Below, one piece after another: positions 1-8,422 of a DNA stretch of 64,000 nt (within the stretch, counting starts at the first letter, position 1; every line of letters starts with the position of its first letter). Source of the stretch: Mycobacterium sherrisii (GTDB lineage: Bacteria > Actinomycetota > Actinomycetes > Mycobacteriales > Mycobacteriaceae); contig NZ_LQPT01000028.1 of the NCBI RefSeq assembly GCF_002102355.1, forward strand, positions 124,001 to 188,000, read 5' to 3'. The position numbers were made by a program, and so were the translations under genes. Below the pieces are notes generated by a model. It had not been told where the DNA came from. It searched no databases and saw nothing but the letters and a program-made list of their open reading frames with translations.

Positions 1-1
1 G

Positions 2-172
2 GCCGCGGTCGCCGCCCGCATCCGCGCCGGAACGATCAATGTCAATGGCGGCGTGTGGTATTCGGCCGATGCGCCATTCGGCGGTTACAAGCAGTCCGGA
101 AACGGTCGCGAGATGGGATTGGCAGGTTTCGAGGAATACCTCGAGACCAAAACGATCGCGACCGCGGTTTGA
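2..172 (+). CDS. aldA: Aldehyde dehydrogenase, C-terminal end (partial)
   Basis: This is the last 56 codons of a gene that begins before the window. The frame reads into NVNGGVWYSADAPFGGYKQS and then GREMG, GFEEYLETKTIA and a TGA stop. The string PFGGYKQSGNGRE...G..G..EY...K is the hallmark C-terminus of NAD(P)-dependent aldehyde dehydrogenases, which oxidise aldehydes to acids in the cytosol. The active-site Cys and Glu lie upstream and cannot be checked. It is followed 17 bases later by an SDR gene, and the whole order matches Rv0768 (aldA) to Rv0771 of M. tuberculosis, so these genes probably form one catabolic operon. Confidence 0.85.
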   Translation, partial: AAVAARIRAGTINVNGGVWYSADAPFGGYKQSGNGREMGLAGFEEYLETKTIATAV

Positions 173-189
173 AGCGAGGAGCTTGACGG

Positions 190-939
190 ATGAGGTTCGA
201 AAACAAGGTCGCGATCGTCACCGGATCGGGCGGCGGCATCGGCCAGGCCTACGTCGAGGCGCTGGCGCGCGAAGGCGCCGCGGTCGTCGTTGCCGACATC
301 AACGCCGAGGCCGCCGCGGGGGTGGCCAAGCAGATCAGCGCCGACGGCGGGACGGCCATCAGCATCCCGGTCGACGTGTCGGATCCGGAGTCGGCCAAGG
401 CGATGGCCGATCGCACGCTGGCCGAGTTCGGCGGCATCGACTACCTGGTCAACAACGCGGCGATCTTCGGCGGGATGAAGCTGGACTTCCTGCTCACCAT
501 CGACCCCGAGTACTACAAAAAGTTCATGAGCGTCAATCTCGATGGGGCACTGTGGTGCACGCGCGCGGTCTACAAGAAGATGAGCAAGCGCGGCGGCGGG
601 GCGATCGTCAACCAGTCGTCCAGCGCGGCGTGGCTGTACTCCAACTACTACGGACTCGCCAAGGTCGGCATCAACGGGTTGACCCAACAACTCTCGCGCG
701 AGCTGGGCGGTCGCAACATCCGGATCAACGCGATCGCACCCGGACCGATCGACACCCAGGCCAGCCGGACCACCACGCCCAAAGAGATGGTGGACGACAT
801 CGTCAAAGGACTTCCGCTGTCTCGCATGGGAACTCCCGAGGATCTGCTCGGCATGTGCCTGTTCCTGCTCTCCGATGAGGCCAAGTGGATCACCGGGCAG
901 ATCTTCAACGTCGACGGGGGGCAGGTAATCCGGTCATGA
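190..939 (+). CDS. SDR-family oxidoreductase (Rv0769 type)
   Basis: A 249-residue classical short-chain dehydrogenase/reductase. The N-terminus carries the dinucleotide motif TGSGGGIG near residues 11-18, then NNAA near residue 90, the catalytic Ser in NQSSSAAW and the catalytic YxxxK as YYGLAK, and IAPGPIDT after it. These residues indicate an active NAD(P)(H)-dependent alcohol/ketone oxidoreductase of unknown substrate. The ATG start is preceded by GAGGAG at 175-180. The gene lies between an aldehyde dehydrogenase end and a beta-hydroxyacid dehydrogenase, as in the Rv0768-Rv0771 block, which suggests a shared oxidation pathway for a carbonyl or hydroxy-acid compound. Substrate is inference only. 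Confidence 0.9.
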   Translation: MRFENKVAIVTGSGGGIGQAYVEALAREGAAVVVADINAEAAAGVAKQISADGGTAISIPVDVSDPESAKAMADRTLAEFGGIDYLVNNAAIFGGMKLDFLLTIDPEYYKKFMSVNLDGALWCTRAVYKKMSKRGGGAIVNQSSSAAWLYSNYYGLAKVGINGLTQQLSRELGGRNIRINAIAPGPIDTQASRTTTPKEMVDDIVKGLPLSRMGTPEDLLGMCLFLLSDEAKWITGQIFNVDGGQVIRS

Positions 940-988
940 CTCGCGTCGGCGACGACGGGGAGCTTCGCGGTGAAAAGGAGCGGCGCAG

Positions 989-1846
989 GTGACTGAGCAT
1001 TTCACGCTCGGCTATATCGGCCTAGGCAACATGGGCGCCCCCATGGCGACAAAGATGACCGAATGGCCCGGTGGTGTAACGGTTTACGACATTCGCACCG
1101 AGGCGATGACGCCGCTGGCCGAGAAGGGTGCCAACCTGGCGGACAGTGTGGCGGACGTGGCCGCCGCCGACATCATCCACGTCACCGTGCTGGACGACAC
1201 CCAGGTGCGTGAGGTCGTCGGCGAGCTGGCGGTAACCGCCAAGCCCGGCACCGTCATTGCAATTCACTCGACCATCAGCGACACCACGGCCGTCGAGCTC
1301 GCGGCCGAGCTCAGGCCGCACGGCATTCATGTCGTGGACGCACCGGTCAGCGGCGGCGCCGCCGCGGCGGCCAAGGGCGAGCTCGCCACCATGGTGGGCG
1401 CCGAACGCGAGGTGTACGAACGGATCAAGCCGGCGTTCAAACATTGGGCGGCGGTGGTCGTCCATGCCGGCGAGCCGGGAGCCGGAACGCGAATGAAGCT
1501 GGCCCGCAACATGTTGACCTTCACCTCGTACGTCGCGGCGTGCGAAGCCATGAGACTGGCGGAGGCGGCGGGACTGGATCTGCAGGCGTTGGGCCGGGTG
1601 GTACGGCACACCGACGCACTCACCAGCGGGCCCGGCGCGATCATGGTGCGCGACAGCATGAAGGACCTCGAACCGGACAACTTCCTATACGAGCCGTTCT
1701 TGCACACCCGCGGCCTGGGGGAGAAGGATCTGAGTCTGGCCTTGGCGCTGGGCGAATCGGTGTCGGTCGACCTGCCGCTGGCCCGATTGGCCTATGACGG
1801 GCTGGCTGCCGGTCTCGGCGTGCCGCACACAGAGGGAGAGTCGTAA
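989..1846 (+). CDS. 3-hydroxyisobutyrate dehydrogenase-family NAD-dependent reductase (Rv0770 type)
   Basis: A 285-residue beta-hydroxyacid dehydrogenase. The Rossmann motif GYIGLGNMGAPMA is at the N-terminus, the substrate-binding DAPVSGG motif is near residue 115, and the catalytic Lys lies in TRMKLARNM near residue 170. Family members oxidise 3-hydroxyisobutyrate, tartronate semialdehyde or similar beta-hydroxy acids. The start is a GTG preceded by AAAAGGAG. The stop codon shares its last base with the ATG of the next gene (TAATG), so the two are translationally coupled. The true substrate cannot be read from sequence; the aldehyde dehydrogenase and carboxymuconolactone decarboxylase-like neighbours suggest aromatic or branched-chain acid catabolism. 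Confidence 0.88.
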   Translation: MTEHFTLGYIGLGNMGAPMATKMTEWPGGVTVYDIRTEAMTPLAEKGANLADSVADVAAADIIHVTVLDDTQVREVVGELAVTAKPGTVIAIHSTISDTTAVELAAELRPHGIHVVDAPVSGGAAAAAKGELATMVGAEREVYERIKPAFKHWAAVVVHAGEPGAGTRMKLARNMLTFTSYVAACEAMRLAEAAGLDLQALGRVVRHTDALTSGPGAIMVRDSMKDLEPDNFLYEPFLHTRGLGEKDLSLALALGESVSVDLPLARLAYDGLAAGLGVPHTEGES

Positions 1847-2283
1847 TGGACGAACTACGCCGCAAGGGTCTCGAAAAAATGAACGAGGTCTACGGCTGGG
1901 AAATGCCCAATGTCGAGGGCGACGCCTACTTCGACCTGACCGTCGACCACTTGTTCGGCAGCATCTGGACGCGACCGGGGCTGTCGATGCGCGACAAGCG
2001 CATCATGACGCTGACCGCGGTGACCGCGGCCGGCAAGCGCGACCTGGCCGAGATTCAGATCAACGCCGCGCTGCTCAACGGCGAACTTTCCGAGACCGAA
2101 CTGAAGGAGATGGCCGTCTTCCTGACTCAATACCTCGGATTCCCGCTCGGCTCCGCGCTCAACGGCGCGGTCGAGAGCGTCGTGGCCAAGCGCAAGAAGG
2201 CCGCGGCCACGGGCGCGGGCGAGGACAAGAAGGCCAACGTCGACGCCGCGCTGAAGATGCATTCGGGTAAGACGACCGGCTAG
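1846..2283 (+). CDS. Carboxymuconolactone decarboxylase-family protein (Rv0771 type)
   Basis: A 145-residue small helical protein of the carboxymuconolactone decarboxylase/AhpD-like family. The region MRDKRIMTLTAVTAAGKR followed by LAEIQINAALLNGELSETEL matches the core helices. There is no CxxC pair, so an AhpD-type peroxidase role is unlikely and the decarboxylase-like branch fits better. The start overlaps the previous stop by one base. The C-terminal tail is Lys/Ala-rich (roughly residues 115-145), is likely disordered, and is not part of the family core. It ends the conserved aldA operon, and its stop overlaps the convergent M42 peptidase by 4 bases. Confidence 0.85.
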   Translation: MDELRRKGLEKMNEVYGWEMPNVEGDAYFDLTVDHLFGSIWTRPGLSMRDKRIMTLTAVTAAGKRDLAEIQINAALLNGELSETELKEMAVFLTQYLGFPLGSALNGAVESVVAKRKKAAATGAGEDKKANVDAALKMHSGKTTG

Positions 2284-3389
2284 GCCGCCAGAAAGTGGGC
2301 GACGATCGCGGCCATCGCGTCGATCGCATCGCGGGTGATGACTTCGAACCCGTGCGTGCTCAGGGTGGGTAGACACAGCAGTCCCGCGCGCGGTGTCAGA
2401 CCCCCGGCCTTGGCGCGAGACGCGTCACTTTCGAAGGCGCCCAGCACCGCGGCCTGGGGCCGCAGGCCCCGGTCGGCCGCCGTCCGCATCAGCCGGTCGG
2501 CGATGTCCTTGTCGTAGACGCACAGCGCGTCGCTGTAACCGACGATCGGGCCTCCGGCGACGGTGGTCTCGTACTCCTGTTCGGTGGGTCCCACCTCGAG
2601 CGCGACCGTGAGCGTGCCCGGCAGCGTGGCGCTGGCGTAGCAGCCACCGATCCCGCCGATTTCTTCGTTGGTGGTGAACACCAGGTAGGCATCCTCGGCC
2701 GGTCGTCGCCCCCGGTCGCGCAACAGCCGGGCGGCGCGTAGCAGGGCCGTGACGGCGGCGCGGTCGTCGAGGAAGTAACACCCGATGTAGTCACCGACGT
2801 CGACCAGTGTCCTTTTGCTCCGGTCGACACAGACCCGAGTTCCGGCATGGACTCCCGCGGCCGCCAGCTGCTCCTGGCTGCGACCGGTGAAGACGTAGAC
2901 GTGTTGCCAGTCCAGCGCTCGGTCGCCTTGATCGGGCTTGGTCTCCCAGATCCGCGGGCTTTCCTTCGTGGTGTGTTCGGAGCCGTGCGTGAGAACCGCG
3001 GTGAATGTCTCGTTGTCGCCGAGCACCGCGACCGGGCCAAGACCGAAGTTACCCGGATACATCACCCCGAGCTGTGTGACGTGCAGTGACCCGTCGGGCT
3101 CGATCCGCTTCACCAGCATCGAGAGCTCGTCCAAATGTGCCAGGACGCGGGTTGCGTTGCCCGGGCCCGCCGGCGGTGCCCACCGGTGCCGGTTCTGCTC
3201 GACACTGGTCCCGGAATCGCTTGCTGCGCTGACGAATCCGATCAGATTCCCGGCGTCGTCGGTCCACATGTCGTCGACAACGGGCTCGAGTTCACGCGCG
3301 CACACGGCGCGCACCGCCTCCTCCTGGCCGCACGGCCCGTAGGTCCACAACAGTTCCTGCAGCAGGTCATCGCCTTCGTCGCGCGTCAT
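2280..3389 (-). CDS. M42-family metallopeptidase (glutamyl aminopeptidase-like)
   Basis: A 369-residue protein of the M42 di-zinc aminopeptidase family. Candidate metal ligands are visible in order: AHLDELS (His), FLDDRAA (bridging Asp), TTNEEIG (catalytic Glu and ligand Glu), ALEVGP and STHGFE (final His). M42 enzymes trim N-terminal residues from peptides in the cytosol, often as tetrahedral dodecamers. The start chosen is the ATG at 3389 because GGGAGGA lies 5 bases upstream; an ATG five codons earlier lacks this. The gene marks the left edge of the segment inserted between the Rv0771 and purD equivalents, and it is not obviously linked to the nitrilase operon. Confidence 0.85.
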   Translation of the reverse strand: MTRDEGDDLLQELLWTYGPCGQEEAVRAVCARELEPVVDDMWTDDAGNLIGFVSAASDSGTSVEQNRHRWAPPAGPGNATRVLAHLDELSMLVKRIEPDGSLHVTQLGVMYPGNFGLGPVAVLGDNETFTAVLTHGSEHTTKESPRIWETKPDQGDRALDWQHVYVFTGRSQEQLAAAGVHAGTRVCVDRSKRTLVDVGDYIGCYFLDDRAAVTALLRAARLLRDRGRRPAEDAYLVFTTNEEIGGIGGCYASATLPGTLTVALEVGPTEQEYETTVAGGPIVGYSDALCVYDKDIADRLMRTAADRGLRPQAAVLGAFESDASRAKAGGLTPRAGLLCLPTLSTHGFEVITRDAIDAMAAIVAHFLAA

Positions 3390-3442
3390 CAGTCCTCCCG
3401 CCACCGGCTACCCCACCACGGGTGGCACAAACGGCGCGGTGC

Positions 3443-4528
3443 TCAGTAGGGCCGGCCGCCCGCGGGCATCACGTATTCCGACGGCGGCGCGAAAACACCA
3501 TTGACGGTGGTGCCGCCCTGGATTATGCCGGCCGTCATCTCGAGCATGCTCTGCGGAAAGCCCAACCTCGGCTTGGTCAGCGTGCTGAGCCGAGCCAATT
3601 CCTCGGCGCCGAGATCGACGTCGGCGGCGCGCACGTTGTCGTCGAGCTGGGAGAGCGTGCGTGCACCGATGATGATCGAGGCGACGGCACGCTGGGCCCG
3701 CACCCAGGCCAGCGCGACGCTGGCGACGGTGGTCTGATGCGCGGCGGCGATACTCTCCAGCTCGTCGATCACCGTGTAGGTCTTGTCGTTGAGGAATGAG
3801 TCGACCATCGCTCCGCGACCGGCCTTGTGCTGTCCGGCATTTCGCCGGGTGTACTTGCCGCTGAGCACGCCACCCTTCAAGGGAGACCAGGGCGTGATGC
3901 CAAGGCCGAACTCGTCGGCCATCGGCACCAGCTCCTGTTCGATCGTGCGTTCCAGCAGCGAGTACTCGACCTGCAATCCGATGAACGAGGACCAGCCGCG
4001 GAACCGCGCGATCAGATTGGCTTCGACGATCTTCCACGCCGGAGTGTCCGAGACGCCGATATAGCGAACCTTGCCCGCTGCGACGAGGTCGTCGAGTGCG
4101 CCCATCGTCTCCTCGATGGGGGTGTTCACGTCCCACATGTGCAGCCAGTACAGGTCGATGTAATCGGTCTGTAAGCGGCGCAACGAGTTATCGCAAGCGT
4201 CGATCAACGACTTGCGACCAGCGCCGCCCCCGTTCGGGTCGCCGGGATACAGGTTGCCGCTGAATTTGGTGGCGATGACCAAGCGGTCGCGACGCGCGGG
4301 GTGGCGTCCGATGTGATCACCGATGATCTTTTCCGAGTGGCTCCTGGTGTAAAAGTTGGCGGTGTCGATGAAGTTGCCGCCGAGGTCGGTGTAGCGGTCG
4401 ATGATCTGCTGGGACTCTTCGACACCGGTGCCCCAGCCGAGGTCTTCTCCGAACGTCATCGCGCCCAGGCAGAGCGGGCTGACGCGCAAGCCGGACCGGC
4501 CGAGTGTCACGTATTGATCTAGAGGCAT
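3443..4528 (-). CDS. Aldo/keto reductase
   Basis: A 361-residue (beta/alpha)8 NADPH-dependent aldo/keto reductase. The catalytic tetrad is visible: Asp and Tyr in FIDTANFY, Lys in VIATKFSG and His in YWLHMWD. A typical GSR-type NADPH site occurs near the C-terminus (IIGARTLSQLDDN). The start at 4528 is chosen over an in-frame ATG ten codons upstream because GGAAG precedes it by about seven bases. It is divergent from a MarR regulator across a 56-bp gap containing an inverted repeat, so MarR control of this reductase, possibly in response to an electrophile or aldehyde, is the likely arrangement. Substrate unknown. Confidence 0.88.
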   Translation of the reverse strand: MPLDQYVTLGRSGLRVSPLCLGAMTFGEDLGWGTGVEESQQIIDRYTDLGGNFIDTANFYTRSHSEKIIGDHIGRHPARRDRLVIATKFSGNLYPGDPNGGGAGRKSLIDACDNSLRRLQTDYIDLYWLHMWDVNTPIEETMGALDDLVAAGKVRYIGVSDTPAWKIVEANLIARFRGWSSFIGLQVEYSLLERTIEQELVPMADEFGLGITPWSPLKGGVLSGKYTRRNAGQHKAGRGAMVDSFLNDKTYTVIDELESIAAAHQTTVASVALAWVRAQRAVASIIIGARTLSQLDDNVRAADVDLGAEELARLSTLTKPRLGFPQSMLEMTAGIIQGGTTVNGVFAPPSEYVMPAGGRPY

Positions 4529-4580
4529 GGAACGACTTCCGGTAGATTGTTCAACCATGTTGTTGTTCGTAAATAAACTA

Positions 4581-4594
4581 GTTCATGACTGAAC
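4581..4594. promoter_or_regulatory. Inverted repeat at MarR start, candidate operator
   Basis: The sequence GTTCA-TGAC-TGAAC is a perfect 5-bp-arm inverted repeat that covers the ATG of the MarR gene and faces the aldo/keto reductase promoter. MarR regulators usually bind such palindromes and repress both themselves and a divergent gene. This is inferred from position only. Confidence 0.4.
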
Positions 4595-5016
4595 GATCTG
4601 GCAAGTCGATCACTGCCCTTGACGCCGCCAAGATCTGGTCGCTGAACTACCGGGTGCTGCTGTCGGTGATTGCGGACGCCGAGGCCGATATCGGCGCGCT
4701 GGGGCTGGAGTCGAAGGAGCTGTTTCTGCTCGCCGAGATCGAGGACCATCCCTACCCGGCCGGATTGGCCGCGACGTTGAGCATGCCGAAGGCGACGGTG
4801 ACGTTGTACCTGAAACGGCTCGAGTCCGCAGACTTCGTGCGCCGCGAGATCGACCCGTCCGATCTGCGGCGGCACCGGTTGCTGCTCACCGCCGCGGGAC
4901 GTCAGGCGGTGACCAAGGGCCTGGCCGTGCTGTCCGGCGAATTCGACAAGCGTCTCGGGCGACTGACCGCCGCGCAGCGAAAGGACCTCAAAAGCCTGCT
5001 CGAGCGGATCGTCTGA
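4585..5016 (+). CDS. MarR-family transcriptional regulator
   Basis: A 143-residue winged-helix regulator. The helix-turn-helix segment reads PAGLAATLSMPKATVTLYLK and is followed by the wing RREIDPSDLRRHRLLLT, where the D(x)R of the wing is conserved. MarR dimers typically repress a divergent enzyme or efflux gene and release DNA on binding a phenolic or oxidised ligand. No cysteine is evident that would suggest a redox switch. The gene is divergent from the aldo/keto reductase, and a palindrome overlaps its start codon, which supports autoregulation. It converges with the glycosyltransferase at the end of the nitrilase operon, 7 bases away. Confidence 0.88.
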   Translation: MTERSGKSITALDAAKIWSLNYRVLLSVIADAEADIGALGLESKELFLLAEIEDHPYPAGLAATLSMPKATVTLYLKRLESADFVRREIDPSDLRRHRLLLTAAGRQAVTKGLAVLSGEFDKRLGRLTAAQRKDLKSLLERIV

Positions 5017-5023
5017 CGCGGCC

Positions 5024-6145
5024 TCATCGACGTTGACCGTTTTGCTGCAACGGATTCGGGTGATCGAGGTAGAAGTCGATGTGTGCCTGCGCCGCGACGC
5101 GCCAGGTCATCTTCGCGGCCAGGCGGCGTCCGGGCAGGGGGTCGTAGCACTCTTGGATCGCCGTGATCAAGCTGGCAGCGATCCCGGCGGCGTCGTGGCC
5201 GTACCTGATCGTCGTTCCGAAGACCTCGCGCAGTACCGGTAAGTCGCGGGCAACGACCGGCCGTCCCGCCGCCAGCGCTTCCAAAGCGGCCAGGCCGAAT
5301 CCCTCTTTCGTGGAGGGGAAACAGAATGCGTCGCATCCGGCGACCAGGCTCGGTAATTGCCGGTCGTCGACGGCGCCGAGGATGATCGGTTCGACGTCGA
5401 GTTCGGTGCACCGCAGTTCGAACGCGGAGCGGTACTCGCGGTAGTCGAACAACGTCTCACCCCCCGCGACCACCAGGGCCAGCTCGGGCATCTCCCGGCG
5501 CAGCAGGTGGTAGGCATCGACCAAGTCGATGGTGCCTTTGCGCGGTTCGATACCACCCACCGTGAGCAGGTACCGCCCCAGGCGGTCGCGCCACCGTGCC
5601 CGCGCAGCCGTTGCCGCCGCATCATCGGAGGCGGCATCGATAAACCGCTGCGCCTGAACACCGTTCGGAATAACGGTCGGAGAAAAACCCCACTTCGCCG
5701 CCACCTCGCCAGCGACGGCGGTGGAGACGCAAATGCGGGCATAAGGTTTGGTGATTGCCTGCTCGTGACACGCCGCCAGGACTGCAGTAGTGAACTCGTC
5801 GAGATGATGAATGGTGCGGATGCAATCGCCGACCGCGTTGGCGCTGATGCAGTCCTGGGCGTGCACGATGTCGTAATCACCGGGGTTGAATGCCTTGCCC
5901 AGCAACTCGATCGAGCGGATGACACGATCGGTGACGGTGTCGCCGGGGTAGTCGACGAATTCCACCAGGCGCACGGTCACGGCCGGGTCGACGGGGCGAA
6001 AGAAGCCGCTGTCGTTGGCGCGTGCCAATGACCACACCGTCACGTCGACGCCGAGCCCGGCGAGCGCTTCGGCGAGGCTCAGCGTGTGCACGACACCGCC
6101 GCGCGGCTTGGTCGAATAGGTCAGCAACGCAACACGCTGGGTCAT
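5024..6145 (-). CDS. GT4-like glycosyltransferase of the Nit1C cluster (MSMEG_0565 type)
   Basis: A 373-residue GT-B glycosyltransferase of family 4. The N-terminal acceptor domain starts RVALLTYSTKPRGGVVH, and the C-terminal donor domain has the nucleotide-sugar signature PSTKEGFGLAALEALAAGRP with the EX7E pattern. There is no signal peptide, so it is cytosolic. It ends the eight-gene nitrilase operon and its start overlaps the previous stop by four bases (ATGA). Glycosyltransferases of this type accompany the cluster in mycobacteria, from memory of the MSMEG_0565 family. Its acceptor is unknown; glycosylation of the cluster's unknown product is an inference. Confidence 0.85.
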   Translation of the reverse strand: MTQRVALLTYSTKPRGGVVHTLSLAEALAGLGVDVTVWSLARANDSGFFRPVDPAVTVRLVEFVDYPGDTVTDRVIRSIELLGKAFNPGDYDIVHAQDCISANAVGDCIRTIHHLDEFTTAVLAACHEQAITKPYARICVSTAVAGEVAAKWGFSPTVIPNGVQAQRFIDAASDDAAATAARARWRDRLGRYLLTVGGIEPRKGTIDLVDAYHLLRREMPELALVVAGGETLFDYREYRSAFELRCTELDVEPIILGAVDDRQLPSLVAGCDAFCFPSTKEGFGLAALEALAAGRPVVARDLPVLREVFGTTIRYGHDAAGIAASLITAIQECYDPLPGRRLAAKMTWRVAAQAHIDFYLDHPNPLQQNGQRR

Positions 6146-6987
6146 CTCGGCTTGGTCCTGGTCCGGTAGGCCTGCGGCCGTAGTTCGGCAAGGTGGTTCA
6201 AAACCCTGCGCGCGCGGGTGATTTCGGCATCGATGTCGATGTCCGCCTTGGCAAGTCCGCCGGTGGAGCGGGTCGTCACCAGAATGTCGCCACCCGGTCC
6301 CACCACCTTCGCCTGACCCAAGAATCGAAGATTTCCCATCACGCCGGTCTGATTGGATGACACGACGACCACCTGGTTTTCGGCGGCGCGGGCGCAGTCG
6401 TAGAGGTCGAAGAGCCGCGACTGCCGGTCGGCGGGCAGGCGGGAAGCCCGGTCGGTGATGCTGGCCGGCCAGGCCGACAGCGCCGCGATGATCTGCGCCC
6501 CGTCGGTGGCCAGTGCCCGGGCGGCCTCGGGGAACGTCTTGTCGTAATCGATGAGCATCCCGATCCGCCCGACCGGGGTGTCGAAGGTGCAGAACGTGTC
6601 GCCGGCCAGGTAGGTCAGCGACTCACCAGCCGGCTGATGCACTTTGCGATGGGTGCCCAGAACACCGTCACCACAGACGCACACCGCCGCGTTGTAGCGG
6701 CCGCCTTCGGGCGCCGCTTCTGCATACCCGACGCACACCGTCATGGAGCCGGCCGCGGCGGCGACCGCCGCGATCTCCCGACCGTCGGGGTCCAGGGCCG
6801 GCGGCGGGTCGTCGAGGTCGGGCGTCCGGAAATCGCCGATGTAGCCGCCGAGGCAGGCGTCGGGAAACACCAAGAGGTCGACCCTGTCCTGCGCGGCGGC
6901 CGCGATGATCCCGAGGACCTTGTCCAGGCAGCGCTGCAGGTCTCTCCCGAAATGAGCGGCGACAGCCGCGACGGTCAGCAATGCCAA
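6142..6987 (-). CDS. Nitrilase-superfamily homologue lacking the catalytic Cys (MSMEG_0566 type)
   Basis: A 281-residue carbon-nitrogen hydrolase fold protein, clearly paralogous to the nitrilase at 11081-11977. Of the Glu-Lys-Cys triad only the Lys is present (K115 in HRKVHQP). The Glu position is Asp (D43 in VFPDACLGGY) and the nucleophile Cys is Asp (D147 in GMLIDYDKTFPE), read directly from the codon GAT. Family enzymes form a thioimidate or thioester through that Cys, so ordinary nitrilase or amidase chemistry should be impossible. It may be a non-catalytic partner of NitC or a binding protein. The frame is intact and the start lies 10 bases after the previous stop, so it is under selection rather than decaying. 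Confidence 0.85.
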   Translation of the reverse strand: MALLTVAAVAAHFGRDLQRCLDKVLGIIAAAAQDRVDLLVFPDACLGGYIGDFRTPDLDDPPPALDPDGREIAAVAAAAGSMTVCVGYAEAAPEGGRYNAAVCVCGDGVLGTHRKVHQPAGESLTYLAGDTFCTFDTPVGRIGMLIDYDKTFPEAARALATDGAQIIAALSAWPASITDRASRLPADRQSRLFDLYDCARAAENQVVVVSSNQTGVMGNLRFLGQAKVVGPGGDILVTTRSTGGLAKADIDIDAEITRARRVLNHLAELRPQAYRTRTKPR

Positions 6988-6997
6988 CGCACCCTCC

Positions 6998-8422
6998 TCA
7001 GGCCGGTCCGAGGCCGGTGACGGGGGAGGTCAGCGCCATTGTCACAACGCCGTCCGGCCAGCGCAACCTCACCCCCGGGGTCGCGGTCACTGAACCACAC
7101 TCCGCGCTGACGACGCCGTCGGGCAACTCGAGAACCGGGCCCCCGCCACCCGCGGTAAGCATGGCGAATCCCGGGAAGCACGTGAGCCATTCGCCCATGC
7201 TGGTGCCGGCGGGGCGCGCTACCGCAGCGATGTCGAGTTCGGCGCCGGATCGACTGGCTTCGGCCATCATTCCCAGCGTGCCGACAACGCCGGCCATGCT
7301 GACATCCTTGGCCGCGCGGGGACGCATCGAGGCGACCGCGCGGGTCATCGCGACGAGCTCGCCGCTGCTGCGGTTGCTCGTCGAATCCCATTGTCTTCCT
7401 GTATATCCTGGCCGCCACTGACCGGCGGTGTCGACCGTCAACCGAATCCGGTCCCCGGACGTCGCGCCACCGGCGGGAATGGGAGTCGCGGCCCGCCCCA
7501 GCGCGGTCACCGCCAGAGCCGGCGGAACGCCCAGTTGGGTGTGCCCGCCCAGCACCGGCACCTGCCACGCCGCCGACGCGGCGGACAACCCGGCGATCAC
7601 TCGGTCGAGCAGCCGTGCGGTCGGCGCCCCGACGGCGTCCAGGAGACCGATTGGCGTGGCGCCCATCGCGGTAAGGTCGTTGACGTTGACCAGAACCGAA
7701 CACCACCCCGCCCATTCCGGGTCACGTTCGACCATCGCGGGAATGATGGCGTCACACGCGGCGATCAGATCGCTGCCAGGAATCGGCGTTCCGTCATCAC
7801 CCACGAAGCCTGCCGGCCCCAGCGCCCCGGGCACCGGCCGCAGCGGCTCGAGCGCGGGGCCGAGGAATGACTTGGTGGCCGTTACGATGCGCTGAAATGG
7901 GTTCAACGGCCAGCGAATCCACGCATGAGGTCGCGACGCGACGGTGCACTCACCCAGCATTTGCCAGCCCAGCTTGGTGAACAGGGGCATGTAGCGTTGC
8001 TGCACGGTGGCCTCGAATCGCAGCACGCCGGCCGATTCAACGTAGGCGCATGCGGCGCGAATGAGCGCGGAGCCCAGGCCCACGATCCGGACGGCCGGAT
8101 CCGTCGCCAGTCTCGAGCCGGTCCACCAGCCGAGGTCCACCGCCGTAGCCGGGGCCAGCCGTACTCCGCCGAGGATCTGACCATCGGGCGTCCTCGCCAC
8201 CAGCACGACGGCCCGTGGATCGTCGTCGACCTCATCGCGATCTGTTCCCGCGAAAAGACCCTGATCGCCGACGAATGCATCGTGGCGTATCCGCCGGTAG
8301 GCCTCGAGTTCGCGCCCGGACTCCGCGGGGTGGATCAGAAACGGCGCGGGCGCCGCCGGAGCGCCGGTCAGGATCGACGAATCCACCGACGCGGCTTCGG
8401 TGTTGGTGCTGAAGAAAATCAT
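6998..8422 (-). CDS. nitE/nitF: Fused GNAT acetyltransferase and AIR-synthase-like protein of Nit1C (MSMEG_0567 type)
   Basis: A 474-residue two-domain protein. Residues 1 to about 165 are a GNAT N-acyltransferase (beta strands around AVVLVARTPDGQILGGVRL and the acetyl-CoA loop VGLGSALIRAACAY). Residues about 190-474 resemble PurM/AIR synthase, with VNVNDLTAMGATPIGLLDA and VLGGHTQLG, the ATP-binding elements of that fold. In proteobacterial Nit1C clusters these are two genes, NitE and NitF. The reaction is unknown; a PurM-like domain suggests ATP-dependent activation of an amide or formyl group. The start at 8422 overlaps the nitD stop (ATGA). Downstream genes follow within 10 bases, so it is within the operon. 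Confidence 0.85.
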   Translation of the reverse strand: MIFFSTNTEAASVDSSILTGAPAAPAPFLIHPAESGRELEAYRRIRHDAFVGDQGLFAGTDRDEVDDDPRAVVLVARTPDGQILGGVRLAPATAVDLGWWTGSRLATDPAVRIVGLGSALIRAACAYVESAGVLRFEATVQQRYMPLFTKLGWQMLGECTVASRPHAWIRWPLNPFQRIVTATKSFLGPALEPLRPVPGALGPAGFVGDDGTPIPGSDLIAACDAIIPAMVERDPEWAGWCSVLVNVNDLTAMGATPIGLLDAVGAPTARLLDRVIAGLSAASAAWQVPVLGGHTQLGVPPALAVTALGRAATPIPAGGATSGDRIRLTVDTAGQWRPGYTGRQWDSTSNRSSGELVAMTRAVASMRPRAAKDVSMAGVVGTLGMMAEASRSGAELDIAAVARPAGTSMGEWLTCFPGFAMLTAGGGGPVLELPDGVVSAECGSVTATPGVRLRWPDGVVTMALTSPVTGLGPA

